A stretch of 64,000 nucleotides of DNA, taken from positions 286,501-350,500 of the forward strand of contig NC_006270.3 in NCBI RefSeq assembly GCF_000011645.1, in the 5' to 3' direction. Both the position numbers and the translations under genes were made by a program. The first letter of the stretch is position 1, and each line of letters opens with the position of its first letter. The notes under the pieces were generated by a model. The model worked only from the letters and a program-made list of their open reading frames with translations. It was not told the origin of the DNA and ran no database searches. Positions 1 through 8,497 of the stretch are shown here, one piece after another. This stretch comes from Bacillus licheniformis DSM 13 = ATCC 14580. GTDB lineage: Bacteria > Bacillota > Bacilli > Bacillales > Bacillaceae.

Positions 1-109
1 TCCGGCTGTTGTTCTATCTGTTCTGTTATTTGCTATTTTGGCGCGTCTGACTAGGCGGTCTTTTTCTCCTGCCGTTGATCGCAAATCGATAAAACGGGAG
101 GCGGTTTAA
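1..109 (+). CDS. Lantibiotic-immunity type ABC permease (LanE-like), C-terminal end only
   Basis: Only the last 35 codons are in the window, read in frame 2 and ending in TAA at 107-109. The visible tail is a hydrophobic segment followed by a basic end (RLTRRSF...KRE), as expected of the last membrane helix and cytoplasmic tail of an ABC-2 type permease. The next gene starts one base after the stop codon. The assignment to the LanE/MutE/SpaE family is inferred from the following permease and two-component system, which together form the usual order of a lantibiotic self-protection locus. The tail itself carries no diagnostic motif. Confidence 0.5.
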   Translation, partial: PAVVLSVLLFAILARLTRRSFSPAVDRKSIKREAV

Positions 110-110
110 T

Positions 111-881
111 TTGTTGTTATTTTTCAGATGCCTGGCGGCTGATTTTCAAAAAACAAAGCGTACGTCTTTTATTTGGCTTCACTTGAGTGTTCCGGTTATC
201 TGTGCGGGTGTTTTTCTGCTTTATTTCTATAACAGACAGCCCGATCCATATCAATTATATCGCACGTATTTTGAAGCCATTGCGATTGCATTGCCGCTTC
301 TGATTGGAATTGTGTGCGGAATGACGGCTTCCTTAGAGGAGCAGGCAGGCCGTTTTCAAGTGCTGTTGGGCGGCACGGCTCCCAAATTAACGGCTTATTT
401 AAGCAAAGTCACGCTGCTTCTGATCATGAACATTTTTGCGGTATTCTTGGCTATTGGACTCTACTTATTGGGGCTCAGAGCTCTTTTTCATGTGCCGAAC
501 CTGCCAAGCTCCCTTTTTTTAGAGGCTGGGGCATGGCTGGCAGCCGGAAGTGTCACACTTTATTTCATATACTTTTTGATCAGCTGTACATTCGGAATGG
601 GGGCTTCGATTTTAGCAGGCGGGGCAGGCCTTTTGATGACAGCGCTGATGAACACGGGATTGGGCGATGTCATTTGGAAATATAATCCCTGGGCATGGGG
701 AATCAGGCTGACAGGGTATAAGGGGATTGACCGATTTGTCCAAATTGATCCGTCTCTCCGCTCTGTTCTAGATGGGGAAATCAAGCAGGGGGCTTTCATC
801 ATGGTGTTTGCTATAATAGCTGTATTCGCTCTAAGCATCATTTGGTTTATCCGCTGGGAAGGAAGAAAAGCTTTTGAATAA
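111..881 (+). CDS. Lantibiotic immunity ABC transporter permease, LanG/MutG-like
   Basis: A 256-residue integral membrane protein with about six hydrophobic segments (roughly residues 20-40, 55-72, 100-125, 140-160, 165-180 and 230-250). This is the size and layout of the small permease subunits of LanFEG immunity transporters, which move lantibiotics from the membrane back to the medium. The start is the TTG at 111, placed 9 bases after GGGAGG. It begins one base after the stop of the preceding permease, so the two are probably translationally coupled. The ATPase (LanF) would lie outside the window to the left. A response regulator and sensor kinase follow at once. No lantibiotic precursor gene is visible here, so the locus may protect against a foreign or distant peptide. 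Bacitracin-type or other ABC-2 exporters are the alternative. Confidence 0.7.
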   Translation: MLLFFRCLAADFQKTKRTSFIWLHLSVPVICAGVFLLYFYNRQPDPYQLYRTYFEAIAIALPLLIGIVCGMTASLEEQAGRFQVLLGGTAPKLTAYLSKVTLLLIMNIFAVFLAIGLYLLGLRALFHVPNLPSSLFLEAGAWLAAGSVTLYFIYFLISCTFGMGASILAGGAGLLMTALMNTGLGDVIWKYNPWAWGIRLTGYKGIDRFVQIDPSLRSVLDGEIKQGAFIMVFAIIAVFALSIIWFIRWEGRKAFE

Positions 882-902
882 TGAAAAAAGGGTGGTCAGC
901 AA

Positions 903-1565
903 GTGGCGAAAATTTTGGCAGTAGATGATGAGAAAGATATTCTTGTACTCATACAAAATATTTTGCGCCGCGATCAGCATCAAGTTCATACGCTAAGTCA
1001 AGTTAACACCGAATCTCTCGACGTGTTTTCAGGGTATGATTTAATTTTGCTTGATGTGATGATGCCGGGGATGGACGGGTTTGAATTATGCGAGAAAATC
1101 CGGCCGCTGGTAGATTGTCCGATCCTGTTTCTCACCGCTAAGACGGAGGAAGAGGCCATCGTTAAAGGCCTCCTGACTGGGGGAGACGACTATATTTCAA
1201 AACCCTTCGGCGTTCTTGAGCTCAGTGCAAGAGTAAATGCACACCTGAGAAGGGAAAGAAGAGAGAAATACGAGACTAAACGGGTGATTTCCGGTTTTTT
1301 ATTTCACTTTGACAGCAAAGAAGTATTTATTCATGATCAAAAGCTGAATTTAACAAAAAATGAATTTAAAATATGTGAGCTATTGGCTCAGCATAAAGGA
1401 CGAACCTTTACAAGAGAAGAAATTTATGATCATGTATACGGGCTGGAAGGCAATGCTTTATATTCGACGATAACCGAATTTATCCGCACGATTCGGAAAA
1501 AATGCAAAGAACACAATAGAGATCCGATCAAAACGGTATGGGGCGTAGGATACAGATGGGAATAA
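903..1565 (+). CDS. OmpR-family response regulator of lantibiotic-sensing type
   Basis: A 220-residue two-domain regulator. The N-terminal receiver domain has the acidic pair D8-D9, the phospho-acceptor D51 within LILLDVMMPGMDG, and the conserved lysine in the SKPFG motif near residue 100. The C-terminal part (about 125-220) is an OmpR/PhoB winged helix with the typical end TVWGVGYRWE. The start is GTG at 903, 21 bases after the permease stop. Its 3' end overlaps the kinase gene by 10 bases, so the pair is co-translated. It resembles SpaR/NisR-like regulators that switch on immunity transporters when the kinase detects the peptide. The target promoter is not visible in the window. Confidence 0.88.
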   Translation: MAKILAVDDEKDILVLIQNILRRDQHQVHTLSQVNTESLDVFSGYDLILLDVMMPGMDGFELCEKIRPLVDCPILFLTAKTEEEAIVKGLLTGGDDYISKPFGVLELSARVNAHLRRERREKYETKRVISGFLFHFDSKEVFIHDQKLNLTKNEFKICELLAQHKGRTFTREEIYDHVYGLEGNALYSTITEFIRTIRKKCKEHNRDPIKTVWGVGYRWE

Positions 1566-2926
1566 TCCGCAAAAAAAAGACACTGCGCAGAGAACTGATC
1601 AAATATATGCTCACTTTGAGCTTCAGCCTGATCGCGATCACGGCTTTATATGTTTTGGTCAATATGATAGGAATGAATGCAGGGCTGTTTTATCCTGCCA
1701 ACTACAATGAAATCGAAGCTGAAAAGCTTAAGCCCAGGCTTCAATCGGCTGAACAGATAACGGAAGACATGATACCGGATACAATGCTGTACGCCATACT
1801 GGACAAAAAGTCGAAACAAAAGACAGCGGGAAACATGAAAGAGACGAATCTTTCGATTGTACGGAAAAAGATAGAGAGCAGGCCTTATGTCAGCTTTAGT
1901 CAAAAAGGCTATATGATTATCGAACGCAAAGACGAGTATTGTGTATTGGAGTATCCTTTGCGCGCTGAGTTTCGGTCTCCACTGCTGAGACGGTTTCTCC
2001 CGAACTATGAGCTGACAAGCATATGCATCATCGTTCTTCTTTTAATTACGGTCGTTTTTACGGTGACAACCCGATTTGCAAACAGATTAAAAGAACATTT
2101 TCAAACTTTAAACACCATTGCCGAGCAAATTAAAAAACAGAATTTAAATTTTACTCCGGAGTTCTCGAATATTAAGGAATTTGATCATGTAATCAGTTCC
2201 CTGATGGACATGAGGAATGCCCTCCAAGCCTCCCTACGGGCGCAGTGGCATTTAGAGAAAACGAAAAAAGAACAGATCGGCGCATTGGCTCATGATATTA
2301 AAATTCCAGTGACCATCATCAAAGGAAATGCGGAGTTGCTGAGCTTATCTCCGCAAAATCAAGAGCAGTCGGAATATATCAGATACATCCTTGACGCGGG
2401 GCAAAAAATCGAACAGTACATTGACCAATTAATCCATCTCTCAAAAACTGAGGAAGCATTACATACCGAGTACAGAGAAGGCGCTGTGAAAACGCTAGTC
2501 GAAAGTGTTCTCCATGAGACTGAAGCATATATAGGGAACAAATCGATTGACATTGTGTTGAAGGAGCAGAACCTTGAAGGAAAAAAAGCAGTGTTTGACA
2601 AACAGCTGCTTCACCGAGCGTTGATGAACATCATGACGAACGCCGCAGATCACACACCAGAAGGCGGGAGAATCGATTTTGAAGCTGTGTGTACGGCTGA
2701 TCAATTGATTTTCACAATCACTGACAGCGGAAAAGGGTTTTCTCAAGACGGCCTGCAGAAAGCTGCCGAGCTTTTCTATATGGAAGATAAAGCCCGGACA
2801 TCGAATGGTCATTACGGGATGGGACTTACCTTTGCACTTCGTGTTGTTAAGCTTCATCAAGGCGATTTGGCGATTAAAAACAGCGAAGCAGGAGGCGGAC
2901 AGGTACAAGTGACCATCCCCCTCTGA
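1556..2926 (+). CDS. Sensor histidine kinase, lantibiotic/ABC-transporter associated
   Basis: A 456-residue membrane kinase. It has two transmembrane segments near residues 20-40 and 155-175, enclosing an extracytoplasmic sensor loop of about 110 residues. A HAMP-like linker follows, then a HisKA domain with the phosphorylated histidine in ALAHDIKIP. The HATPase domain shows an N box (NIMTNAADHTP), a G1 box (DSGKGFS) and a G2 box (GHYGMGL). I chose ATG 1556 because it follows a GTAGG sequence. An in-frame ATG at 1538 would add six residues lying inside the regulator gene. The long sensor loop differs from the very short loops of BceS-type kinases and fits the SpaK/NisK class better. Transcription ends at the bidirectional hairpin at 2966-3000. 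Confidence 0.87.
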   Translation: MGIIRKKKTLRRELIKYMLTLSFSLIAITALYVLVNMIGMNAGLFYPANYNEIEAEKLKPRLQSAEQITEDMIPDTMLYAILDKKSKQKTAGNMKETNLSIVRKKIESRPYVSFSQKGYMIIERKDEYCVLEYPLRAEFRSPLLRRFLPNYELTSICIIVLLLITVVFTVTTRFANRLKEHFQTLNTIAEQIKKQNLNFTPEFSNIKEFDHVISSLMDMRNALQASLRAQWHLEKTKKEQIGALAHDIKIPVTIIKGNAELLSLSPQNQEQSEYIRYILDAGQKIEQYIDQLIHLSKTEEALHTEYREGAVKTLVESVLHETEAYIGNKSIDIVLKEQNLEGKKAVFDKQLLHRALMNIMTNAADHTPEGGRIDFEAVCTADQLIFTITDSGKGFSQDGLQKAAELFYMEDKARTSNGHYGMGLTFALRVVKLHQGDLAIKNSEAGGGQVQVTIPL

Positions 2927-2965
2927 GACCAGATCATCATTTCCATATCTCGTCATTCTCATAAT

Positions 2966-3000
2966 CAAAAACCTTCCGGCATCGGCCGGGAAGGTTTTTT
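2966..3000. terminator. Bidirectional rho-independent terminator
   Basis: A strong stem with arms CCTTCCGGC and GCCGGGAAGG, flanked by an A-run on the left and a T-run on the right. It lies between the converging kinase and LysR genes and should stop transcription from both sides. Confidence 0.85.
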
Positions 3001-3883
3001 ACGGTTCTCCAAGTTCCTGTTTCAAATATTGGTACAGCTTTGCATCAGCCTGTTTCAGCGGAAACGCCGCGGTTTTGCAAAGGATGCCGAAGGTTACGCT
3101 GATCGGGTCATCGTCGATAAACCGGACAATCGTTCCGGGAGGAGGAGGGGAAACGATGCTTTTCGGAATCAGGGCAACGCCGAGTCCTGCGGCAACATAG
3201 TTTTTCAAAGCTGTCATGCTTCCGATCTCCATCGTGTTCATTTGGCTCCCCGGCAGCTCTTGAAACGCGATTTCGACTTTCTTCCGGTAGGTGCAATTGT
3301 TGGCCGTAATCAGCAGGCGGTGCTCCCTAATATCTTTCAGATGAATGCGTTCATTGTTTCCGGCGGGGTGTCCCTCAGGGAGCAGCACTACGAGTTCTTC
3401 AGCATAAAGCGGTTCAAAATAAAGATCTGTTCCCATTGCCGGAGTCGAACAGACGGCAAGATCCAGGCTTCCTTGAACCAGCCGTTCCCCCAATGCCGAC
3501 GAGTTGGCGATATCAACGGAAACCCGGATCTTCGGATAATCCGCTAAAAATCTCCCCAAAATCTGGGGCAATTCACAGCTCGCGATCGGTTCGACCGCTC
3601 CAAGGCGGATATTTCCCCCTTCGCCAAGCAATAAGTCGGCCATATGATGTTGAAGGTGATCTATATCCTTGACAATATGTCTGCTTTCTTCAAAAAAAAG
3701 CCTGCCGGCTTCAGTCAGACGGAATGTTTTCCCCCTCTCGAGCAAACGAATGCCGAGGTCTTCCTCGAGCTTTTTGATTTGCATTGTGACCGTGGACTGC
3801 GCATAATTCAGTTCTTCAGCCGCGCGGTTAAAGCTTCCGCAAGCCACGATTTTATGAAACGTCTTTAACGTTTTGAAATCCAT
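2999..3883 (-). CDS. LysR-family transcriptional regulator
   Basis: A 294-residue protein with the N-terminal LysR winged helix (residues 1-60, FNRAAEELNYAQSTVTMQIKKLEEDLGIRLLER) and a LysR substrate-binding domain after about residue 90. It is divergent from a tautomerase and a short-chain dehydrogenase gene. LysR regulators commonly activate the divergent operon when an aromatic or organic acid binds, so those two genes are its likely targets. The tautomerase resembles B. subtilis YrdN, which I recall as lying near a LysR gene (yrdQ) in that species. The effector cannot be predicted from the sequence. Confidence 0.88.
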   Translation of the reverse strand: MDFKTLKTFHKIVACGSFNRAAEELNYAQSTVTMQIKKLEEDLGIRLLERGKTFRLTEAGRLFFEESRHIVKDIDHLQHHMADLLLGEGGNIRLGAVEPIASCELPQILGRFLADYPKIRVSVDIANSSALGERLVQGSLDLAVCSTPAMGTDLYFEPLYAEELVVLLPEGHPAGNNERIHLKDIREHRLLITANNCTYRKKVEIAFQELPGSQMNTMEIGSMTALKNYVAAGLGVALIPKSIVSPPPPGTIVRFIDDDPISVTFGILCKTAAFPLKQADAKLYQYLKQELGEP

Positions 3884-3897
3884 CCCATCACCTCAAG

Positions 3898-3912
3898 TTC
3901 AATAAAATTGAA
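3898..3912. promoter_or_regulatory. Probable LysR operator, inverted repeat
   Basis: A perfect inverted repeat with arms TTCAAT and ATTGAA around AAA lies 15 bases upstream of the LysR start codon, in the 109-base divergent intergenic region. LysR-type regulators usually bind such dyads in their own promoter region and control both directions. A further TTCAATTATAC stretch lies 17 bases downstream. Confidence 0.45.
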
Positions 3913-3992
3913 TGAAACCTTCAAATGATTCAATTATACAAAATGATATAACCGTTATACACTATTAAACAATACAAAGGAGGAATGAATAT

Positions 3993-4388
3993 ATGCCATT
4001 TGTCAGGATGGATCTTTTAAAAGGAAGATCAAAGGAAGAGCTTCGCCGGATCAGCAGATCAGTTCACCAGGCGATGACGGAGGCGATCGATGTTCCGGAA
4101 GACGATTATTTTCAGGTCATCACCCAGCACGATGAGGAAGAGTTCTTTTTCGATCCTAGCTATATGAACATCAAACGGACGAAGGATTTGATTTATATTC
4201 ACATCACAATGAAAGAGAGACCGATCGAAAAAAAGCTGGCTCTGTACCAACGCATTGCAGAGCGTTTGCAAAAAAACGCCGGCATCCGCCAAGAGGACGT
4301 CATGATCATTGCAGCCGAAAACGTGAAAGAGAACTGGTCGTTTGGGAATGGAACAGCACAGCTTGCATCAGTTGAAAGGGAGCGTTGA
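3993..4388 (+). CDS. Tautomerase family protein (4-oxalocrotonate tautomerase/MSAD type), YrdN-like
   Basis: A 131-residue protein starting MPFVRMDL. After removal of the initiator methionine, the exposed Pro would be the catalytic base of the tautomerase superfamily. The length is about twice that of a 62-residue 4-oxalocrotonate tautomerase, so one chain probably carries two beta-alpha-beta units, as in the MSAD and cis-CaaD groups and B. subtilis YrdN. AAAGGAGG sits just before the ATG. The downstream dehydrogenase starts 4 bases after the stop, so the two form an operon, probably for a small unsaturated keto or halo acid. The substrate is unknown. Confidence 0.82.
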   Translation: MPFVRMDLLKGRSKEELRRISRSVHQAMTEAIDVPEDDYFQVITQHDEEEFFFDPSYMNIKRTKDLIYIHITMKERPIEKKLALYQRIAERLQKNAGIRQEDVMIIAAENVKENWSFGNGTAQLASVERER

Positions 4389-4391
4389 AAA

Positions 4392-5132
4392 ATGGAAATG
4401 AAAAATAAAACAGCCCTTGTCACAGGAGGCGGCACAGGGATCGGCAGAGCGGTATCGCTCTCTTTGGCAAACCGAGGGGCAGCGGTTGTTGTCAACTATT
4501 CGCGTTCCAAAGCGGAGGCTGAAGAGACGGTTGGAATGATTGAAAGTCAAGGCGGCCGCGCGCTCGCGGTGAAAGCCGATGTTTCTAAGATCAGTGAAGT
4601 TCAAGACATGTTTGATCGGGCGGTGGGCGAGTTCGGTACCGTCGATCTGCTCGTCAACAATGCAAGCATCACCAGGCATATCGAGCTTGATGACTTGGAA
4701 GGGGCTTCTGAAGAAGTCTGGGATGAACTGTATGCGGTAAATGTCAAAGGGATGTTTAATTGTGCGAGAGCGGCGGCACCTTTTATGAAGCGAAATAAAC
4801 AAGGCGCCATCGTAAATGTCGGCAGCATCGCCGGGCTTACCGGTTCAGGCTCTTCGTTACCCTATGCCGTATCAAAAGCGGCGGTCCACGGTCTGACGAA
4901 ATCATTGGCGCATGCGCTTGCTCCTGATATTAGAGTCAGCTGTGTGGCACCGGGCGCGGTATCAACGAGATGGTGGGAGGGGAATGAAGAGAAAATGAAG
5001 CGGCTCAGCCAAAAGCTCCCGCTTGAGCGGATAGCGGAACCGGAAGATATCGCCTTGCTCATTTGTGCGCTGCTCGAACAAGAAACAGTTACAGGCCAAA
5101 TCTTAACGGCTGACTGCGGTCAAACATTATAG
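4392..5132 (+). CDS. Short-chain dehydrogenase/reductase (FabG-like)
   Basis: A 246-residue classical SDR. It shows the cofactor motif TGGGTGIG at about residues 10-17, NNAS near 90, an SIAG serine region and the catalytic YAVSK near 155. The end (TVTGQILTADCGQTL) is usual for FabG-type oxidoreductases. Arg after the glycine motif and the NYSRSK segment suggest NADP(H). It is co-transcribed with the tautomerase gene, starting 4 bases after it, so it probably oxidises or reduces the same compound. A role in fatty acid synthesis is unlikely given the context. Confidence 0.85.
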   Translation: MEMKNKTALVTGGGTGIGRAVSLSLANRGAAVVVNYSRSKAEAEETVGMIESQGGRALAVKADVSKISEVQDMFDRAVGEFGTVDLLVNNASITRHIELDDLEGASEEVWDELYAVNVKGMFNCARAAAPFMKRNKQGAIVNVGSIAGLTGSGSSLPYAVSKAAVHGLTKSLAHALAPDIRVSCVAPGAVSTRWWEGNEEKMKRLSQKLPLERIAEPEDIALLICALLEQETVTGQILTADCGQTL

Positions 5133-5151
5133 CGATTATAAGCCTATTATC

Positions 5152-5200
5152 CTATTTCTATATGAAACCATTTACCTTATGATAAATCATATCGAAATAG
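5152..5200. repeat. Interrupted inverted repeat upstream of the methyltransferase gene
   Basis: CTATTTCTATATG (5152-5164) and CATATCGAAATAG (5188-5200) are inverted copies with one mismatch in 13, separated by 23 bases. The second arm ends 20 bases before the start codon, just upstream of the Shine-Dalgarno AAAGAGGGAAG. It could be a two-site operator or a leader stem. No T-run follows it. Confidence 0.5.
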
Positions 5201-5219
5201 AAAAAAGAGGGAAGAACGT

Positions 5220-7304
5220 ATGAGGCGTTTACAATCGTTAGAAGCCATTGAAAAAGTAAAAAACGGGGATTATCATGTTTTGCGGGATGCCGAATGGCTG
5301 AAGTATCTCGTTTTAACTGAAGAGCAAAATATCAACCTGGAGCGGATTTCTTCGCTAGAGAACATGCCTCAGAATCCCGTTTTTCTTTATGTTGAACAGA
5401 CGCTCTCTATTTTGGAGAAAGCTGACATTCCTGAGCTGGAAAAAGAAATCATTGAAGAGGTTCTCATATGGAGTGAAGCGGCTAAGTGCGGCCAGCCTCA
5501 TAAAAGAAAGGAATGGCGTGAAAAAGGTTTTCAGCTTGCGATCCATAATATCGGGTCGGCGCAGATTTATGCTGATCGAAGACAGGCGTACATGCCGGAA
5601 CGGCAGGATATTGAAGAACTCATCCATATTTTGATTGTGACGCATGGACTCGTCGGACAGTATATCCGCGGGGAAACAAGGTATCGCCAATTCACTCCTC
5701 TTATCGATTGGATTGAAACATCTGAACTTCAGCACATCGATATCAGGCGGGTTCTATACGTGCTGAACAAATGTATCATTGAAGCGGTATCGCCGGCGCT
5801 TTGGGATTCGATAGAACGAGACGTGAACCGGGTAATCGGCCAAATCTGCACAGGAGAAAGAAATAAAGACTGGCCGTTTGCGGAAAGGATCAGAAAACTG
5901 CGGGGACAAGCGCTCGATTCCGGTGAAGACAGCAGCCGGTACGAGCGGTTTTTGAGGGAGCATTCGGCGGAAGATACGCTGAGACGCTTCTTTCAGCGGA
6001 TTGATTTATGGTATGTGGAATCCGCCTTGTCATCATTCAGTTTTGAAGAGTTTGTCAAAATCTTTCTGCTCGTGCTTCGTTCTGTCAACCCTTTATCAGT
6101 CAAGCACATCAGCTTTGAGCCGCTGATGAAGGACATGTACCGTGATTACCAGGGTGTGAGGCATATAAATGTTTATAAAAAACGAATTATCGAAGCGTGC
6201 TTAAAAGAGATGTCGATCAGCGATTTGCTTTACGGCGAGGTGCCTGTAAATGAACACGTTTCGCTTGCTGTTCAGCCGTTTGATCAGGCTTCTGAGATTG
6301 TCGGCGTCACGTTTTCATTTTCGCAGGCAGGACTGAAGCTGATTGAATTTTGCCAGGAAGCGGAGAAATCGCCTTTATATGAACGGGCGATCGTGCTGCT
6401 TTATGATTTTTTTGAGTTTCGCAAGGATTCGTTTGACCGGCTGCAAAATGAAGCGGCTTATCTGTCTGATATGAACGGTGCTGAAGATTATAAAAAGAAG
6501 ATTGCCGATTATGCCGTTGGAGAAAGAATGCTCGACATCGGAGCCGGAGGCGGCGTGATGCTTGATTTGCTGACAGACCAGCATCCAGAAGCAGAGGTCA
6601 TCGGAATCGACCTTTCCGTCAATGTCATTGAGGAGCTCCAAAAAAGAAAAGTGCGCGAACATAAGCCCTGGCATGTGAAACAGGCTGATGCATTGGACCT
6701 GCCTGAGTACTTTGAGCAGGAAAGCGTCGACACCATCGTATTCTCATCGATATTGCACGAATTGTTTTCATACATTCCGTATGAAGGGAAAAAATTTAAT
6801 CATCTCGTCATTGCCCAAGCGTTAAAAAGCTCCTTTGACATTCTGAAGCCGGGAGGCAGAATCATCATCAGGGACGGAATCATGACCGAAAACAAAGAGG
6901 AAACGCGGCGGATACGGTTTAAAGACCCGGATGGAATGGATTTCTTGAAGCGGTATGTCCATGATTTTAAAGGGAGAAAGGTGCAAATGCTTGAGGCTGA
7001 GAAGGACGCGGCTGTACTGTTTGTGAATGATGCAATGGAATTCCTCTATACATATACATGGGGAGAAGAAGCCTATCCGCATGAAGTGCAGGAGCAGTTC
7101 GGCTATTTTACGCCGTCTGAATTCCGCCGCTGTATCGAGAAAGAATTAGGGGAACGTGCGAACATTCTGGTGTTCGAACACTATGTGCAGGAAGGATATG
7201 AAGAACACCTTTACCCTAAAATCGAGCTGACAGACCGGCTCGGCCGGCGTGTGCCGCTGCCGGACAGCACTTGTTTTATTGTAATTGAAAAAAAGCACCT
7301 CTAG
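5220..7304 (+). CDS. Large protein with C-terminal SAM-dependent methyltransferase domain
   Basis: A 694-residue soluble protein. Residues from about 410 form a class I methyltransferase domain, with motif I MLDIGAGGGVMLDLL near residue 437, the acidic residue in EVIGIDLS that follows, and VDTIVFSSILHEL as the motif IV region. The first 400 residues are helical and charged and match no family I can name. The gene is single, with its own upstream inverted repeat, and ends in a terminator shared with the converging lipoprotein gene. The substrate is unknown. The HEL segment after motif IV resembles small-molecule methyltransferases more than rRNA or DNA enzymes. It may modify a secondary metabolite or a tethered substrate. 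Confidence 0.75.
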   Translation: MRRLQSLEAIEKVKNGDYHVLRDAEWLKYLVLTEEQNINLERISSLENMPQNPVFLYVEQTLSILEKADIPELEKEIIEEVLIWSEAAKCGQPHKRKEWREKGFQLAIHNIGSAQIYADRRQAYMPERQDIEELIHILIVTHGLVGQYIRGETRYRQFTPLIDWIETSELQHIDIRRVLYVLNKCIIEAVSPALWDSIERDVNRVIGQICTGERNKDWPFAERIRKLRGQALDSGEDSSRYERFLREHSAEDTLRRFFQRIDLWYVESALSSFSFEEFVKIFLLVLRSVNPLSVKHISFEPLMKDMYRDYQGVRHINVYKKRIIEACLKEMSISDLLYGEVPVNEHVSLAVQPFDQASEIVGVTFSFSQAGLKLIEFCQEAEKSPLYERAIVLLYDFFEFRKDSFDRLQNEAAYLSDMNGAEDYKKKIADYAVGERMLDIGAGGGVMLDLLTDQHPEAEVIGIDLSVNVIEELQKRKVREHKPWHVKQADALDLPEYFEQESVDTIVFSSILHELFSYIPYEGKKFNHLVIAQALKSSFDILKPGGRIIIRDGIMTENKEETRRIRFKDPDGMDFLKRYVHDFKGRKVQMLEAEKDAAVLFVNDAMEFLYTYTWGEEAYPHEVQEQFGYFTPSEFRRCIEKELGERANILVFEHYVQEGYEEHLYPKIELTDRLGRRVPLPDSTCFIVIEKKHL

Positions 7305-7316
7305 GGTGCTTTTTTT
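7288..7316. terminator. Bidirectional terminator overlapping two stop codons
   Basis: The hairpin AGCACCT-CTA-GGGTGCT is flanked by seven A and seven T. It contains the TAG stop of the methyltransferase gene and touches the stop codon of the converging lipoprotein gene at 7315-7317. Confidence 0.85.
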
Positions 7317-8391
7317 AGTTGTTGCTTTTAAGGAAGCTTGAGAAGTATTGTTCGGTCTTGTAATTATCAGCATCAATTTTCCATTTGTCATTTTTTGATT
7401 TTTCAAGTTTGACTTCAACGGTTTTCTCACTTGAAGTCGCCTCTGCTTTTTTGATTTCTTCACTCATGATGTCAATCGCAGGATTGATCAATTCATCTCT
7501 GGACATGAAGTCTTTGCCGCTGTCTTTCACATAGTCTTCCAGTCTTTTCTTCACTTTCTTTTGGACATCTGTATTATCGATTGGCGTAACGGTTGCCTCA
7601 ACAGTTGCTTCATCGCCTGAAATTGATTTTGTAACTGCTTTGACTTGAGATTTTTCTTGATAGGCGTTTTGGATGGCGCTGATCAGTTTATTCAATTTCT
7701 TTTTATCCACATCTTCTTCATCATAATATCCTAAAGAGCGAACGATAGATTTTTGAGCGCCTTCAAGGTAATCGGTAACGACTTCACGTTTGTTTTCGTC
7801 GACCAGTTTATCAAAGTTATTATTGTCTTTGCCGAAAATCGTTACGTCTGTGTAAGCTAGCAAAGCTTTTGCCGGATCTTCAAGTTTTTTGGCCGTTTTC
7901 AGTAATTCGTCGCTGCCGCCGTCGATCTCGAATTTGACAGGATCGGCTTTATTTTCACCGTACATGTCAGGTGTGTATTCAAGCTGAAACTTTTTGCCTT
8001 TTTCAACGATGTAATAGATATTTCCGTCGACTTCTTTGTCAGAATTCAGCGTCGAAGAGCGAAGCCTTTTGTTTCTTTCATCATATACGCTGACGTCCGA
8101 CATTTTTGAGTCGCCTTCGTAAAGGCTGAATTGGCTTTTATCAACCATTAATGGTTCTTTCCCTGTATTTTTCACGGAAACATTGATCTTTAGTATAAGT
8201 TCATTTTCGTGCAGGTTTGTTGATGAATCATCAGGAAGCGTATATTCGGAGCTTAGGATTTTAACTTCTGCATTATCTGCTTTTTTCGTATCTTCTTTCT
8301 CTCCGCTCGCGCTTTTGCTGCCTCCGCAGGCTGTTGACACGACTGCTACAATCATCAAAAGCATCATCAGAAAAAACTTTTTACTTCGCAT
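7315..8391 (-). CDS. ycdA: YcdA-like lipoprotein (DUF4352/DUF5105 type)
   Basis: A 358-residue secreted lipoprotein. The signal sequence MRSKKFFLMMLLMIVAVVSTACGG ends in the lipobox STAC, with Cys22 as the lipid-anchored residue, and a Ser/Lys/Asp-rich linker follows. The next 120 residues (LILKINVSVKNTGKEPLMVDKSQFSLYEGD) look like the immunoglobulin-like DUF4352 fold. The C-terminal half, with repeated charged helices, fits DUF5105. Length and layout match B. subtilis YcdA, which I recall as a lipoprotein of unknown function. AAGGAG lies 7 bases before the ATG. The leader region can form two hairpins (8453-8497). Confidence 0.78.
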   Translation of the reverse strand: MRSKKFFLMMLLMIVAVVSTACGGSKSASGEKEDTKKADNAEVKILSSEYTLPDDSSTNLHENELILKINVSVKNTGKEPLMVDKSQFSLYEGDSKMSDVSVYDERNKRLRSSTLNSDKEVDGNIYYIVEKGKKFQLEYTPDMYGENKADPVKFEIDGGSDELLKTAKKLEDPAKALLAYTDVTIFGKDNNNFDKLVDENKREVVTDYLEGAQKSIVRSLGYYDEEDVDKKKLNKLISAIQNAYQEKSQVKAVTKSISGDEATVEATVTPIDNTDVQKKVKKRLEDYVKDSGKDFMSRDELINPAIDIMSEEIKKAEATSSEKTVEVKLEKSKNDKWKIDADNYKTEQYFSSFLKSNN

Positions 8392-8452
8392 GGTCTGTCT
8401 CCTTTTTTATTATTTTTTTCAATGTTATGTAAATGAAAAGAATGAGGCGGCC

Positions 8453-8497
8453 AGGGCATAAAGGCCCTTCATCGGGACAAATCTTACTCAAGTCCCG
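8453..8497 (-). other. Possible structured leader of the ycdA-like gene
   Basis: Read on the minus strand, two short stems follow each other: CGGGAC/GTCCCG with a 13-base loop (8473-8497) and AGGGC/GCCCT with a 6-base loop (8453-8468). They lie 60-105 bases upstream of the start codon. They could be a regulatory leader, but the stems are short and no known riboswitch core was recognised. Confidence 0.3.

Noticed and set aside
2495..2968. 157-residue minus-strand frame opposite the kinase gene
   Set aside because: It overlaps a clear histidine kinase with intact motifs and has no ribosome site or family features. It is a shadow of the real gene.
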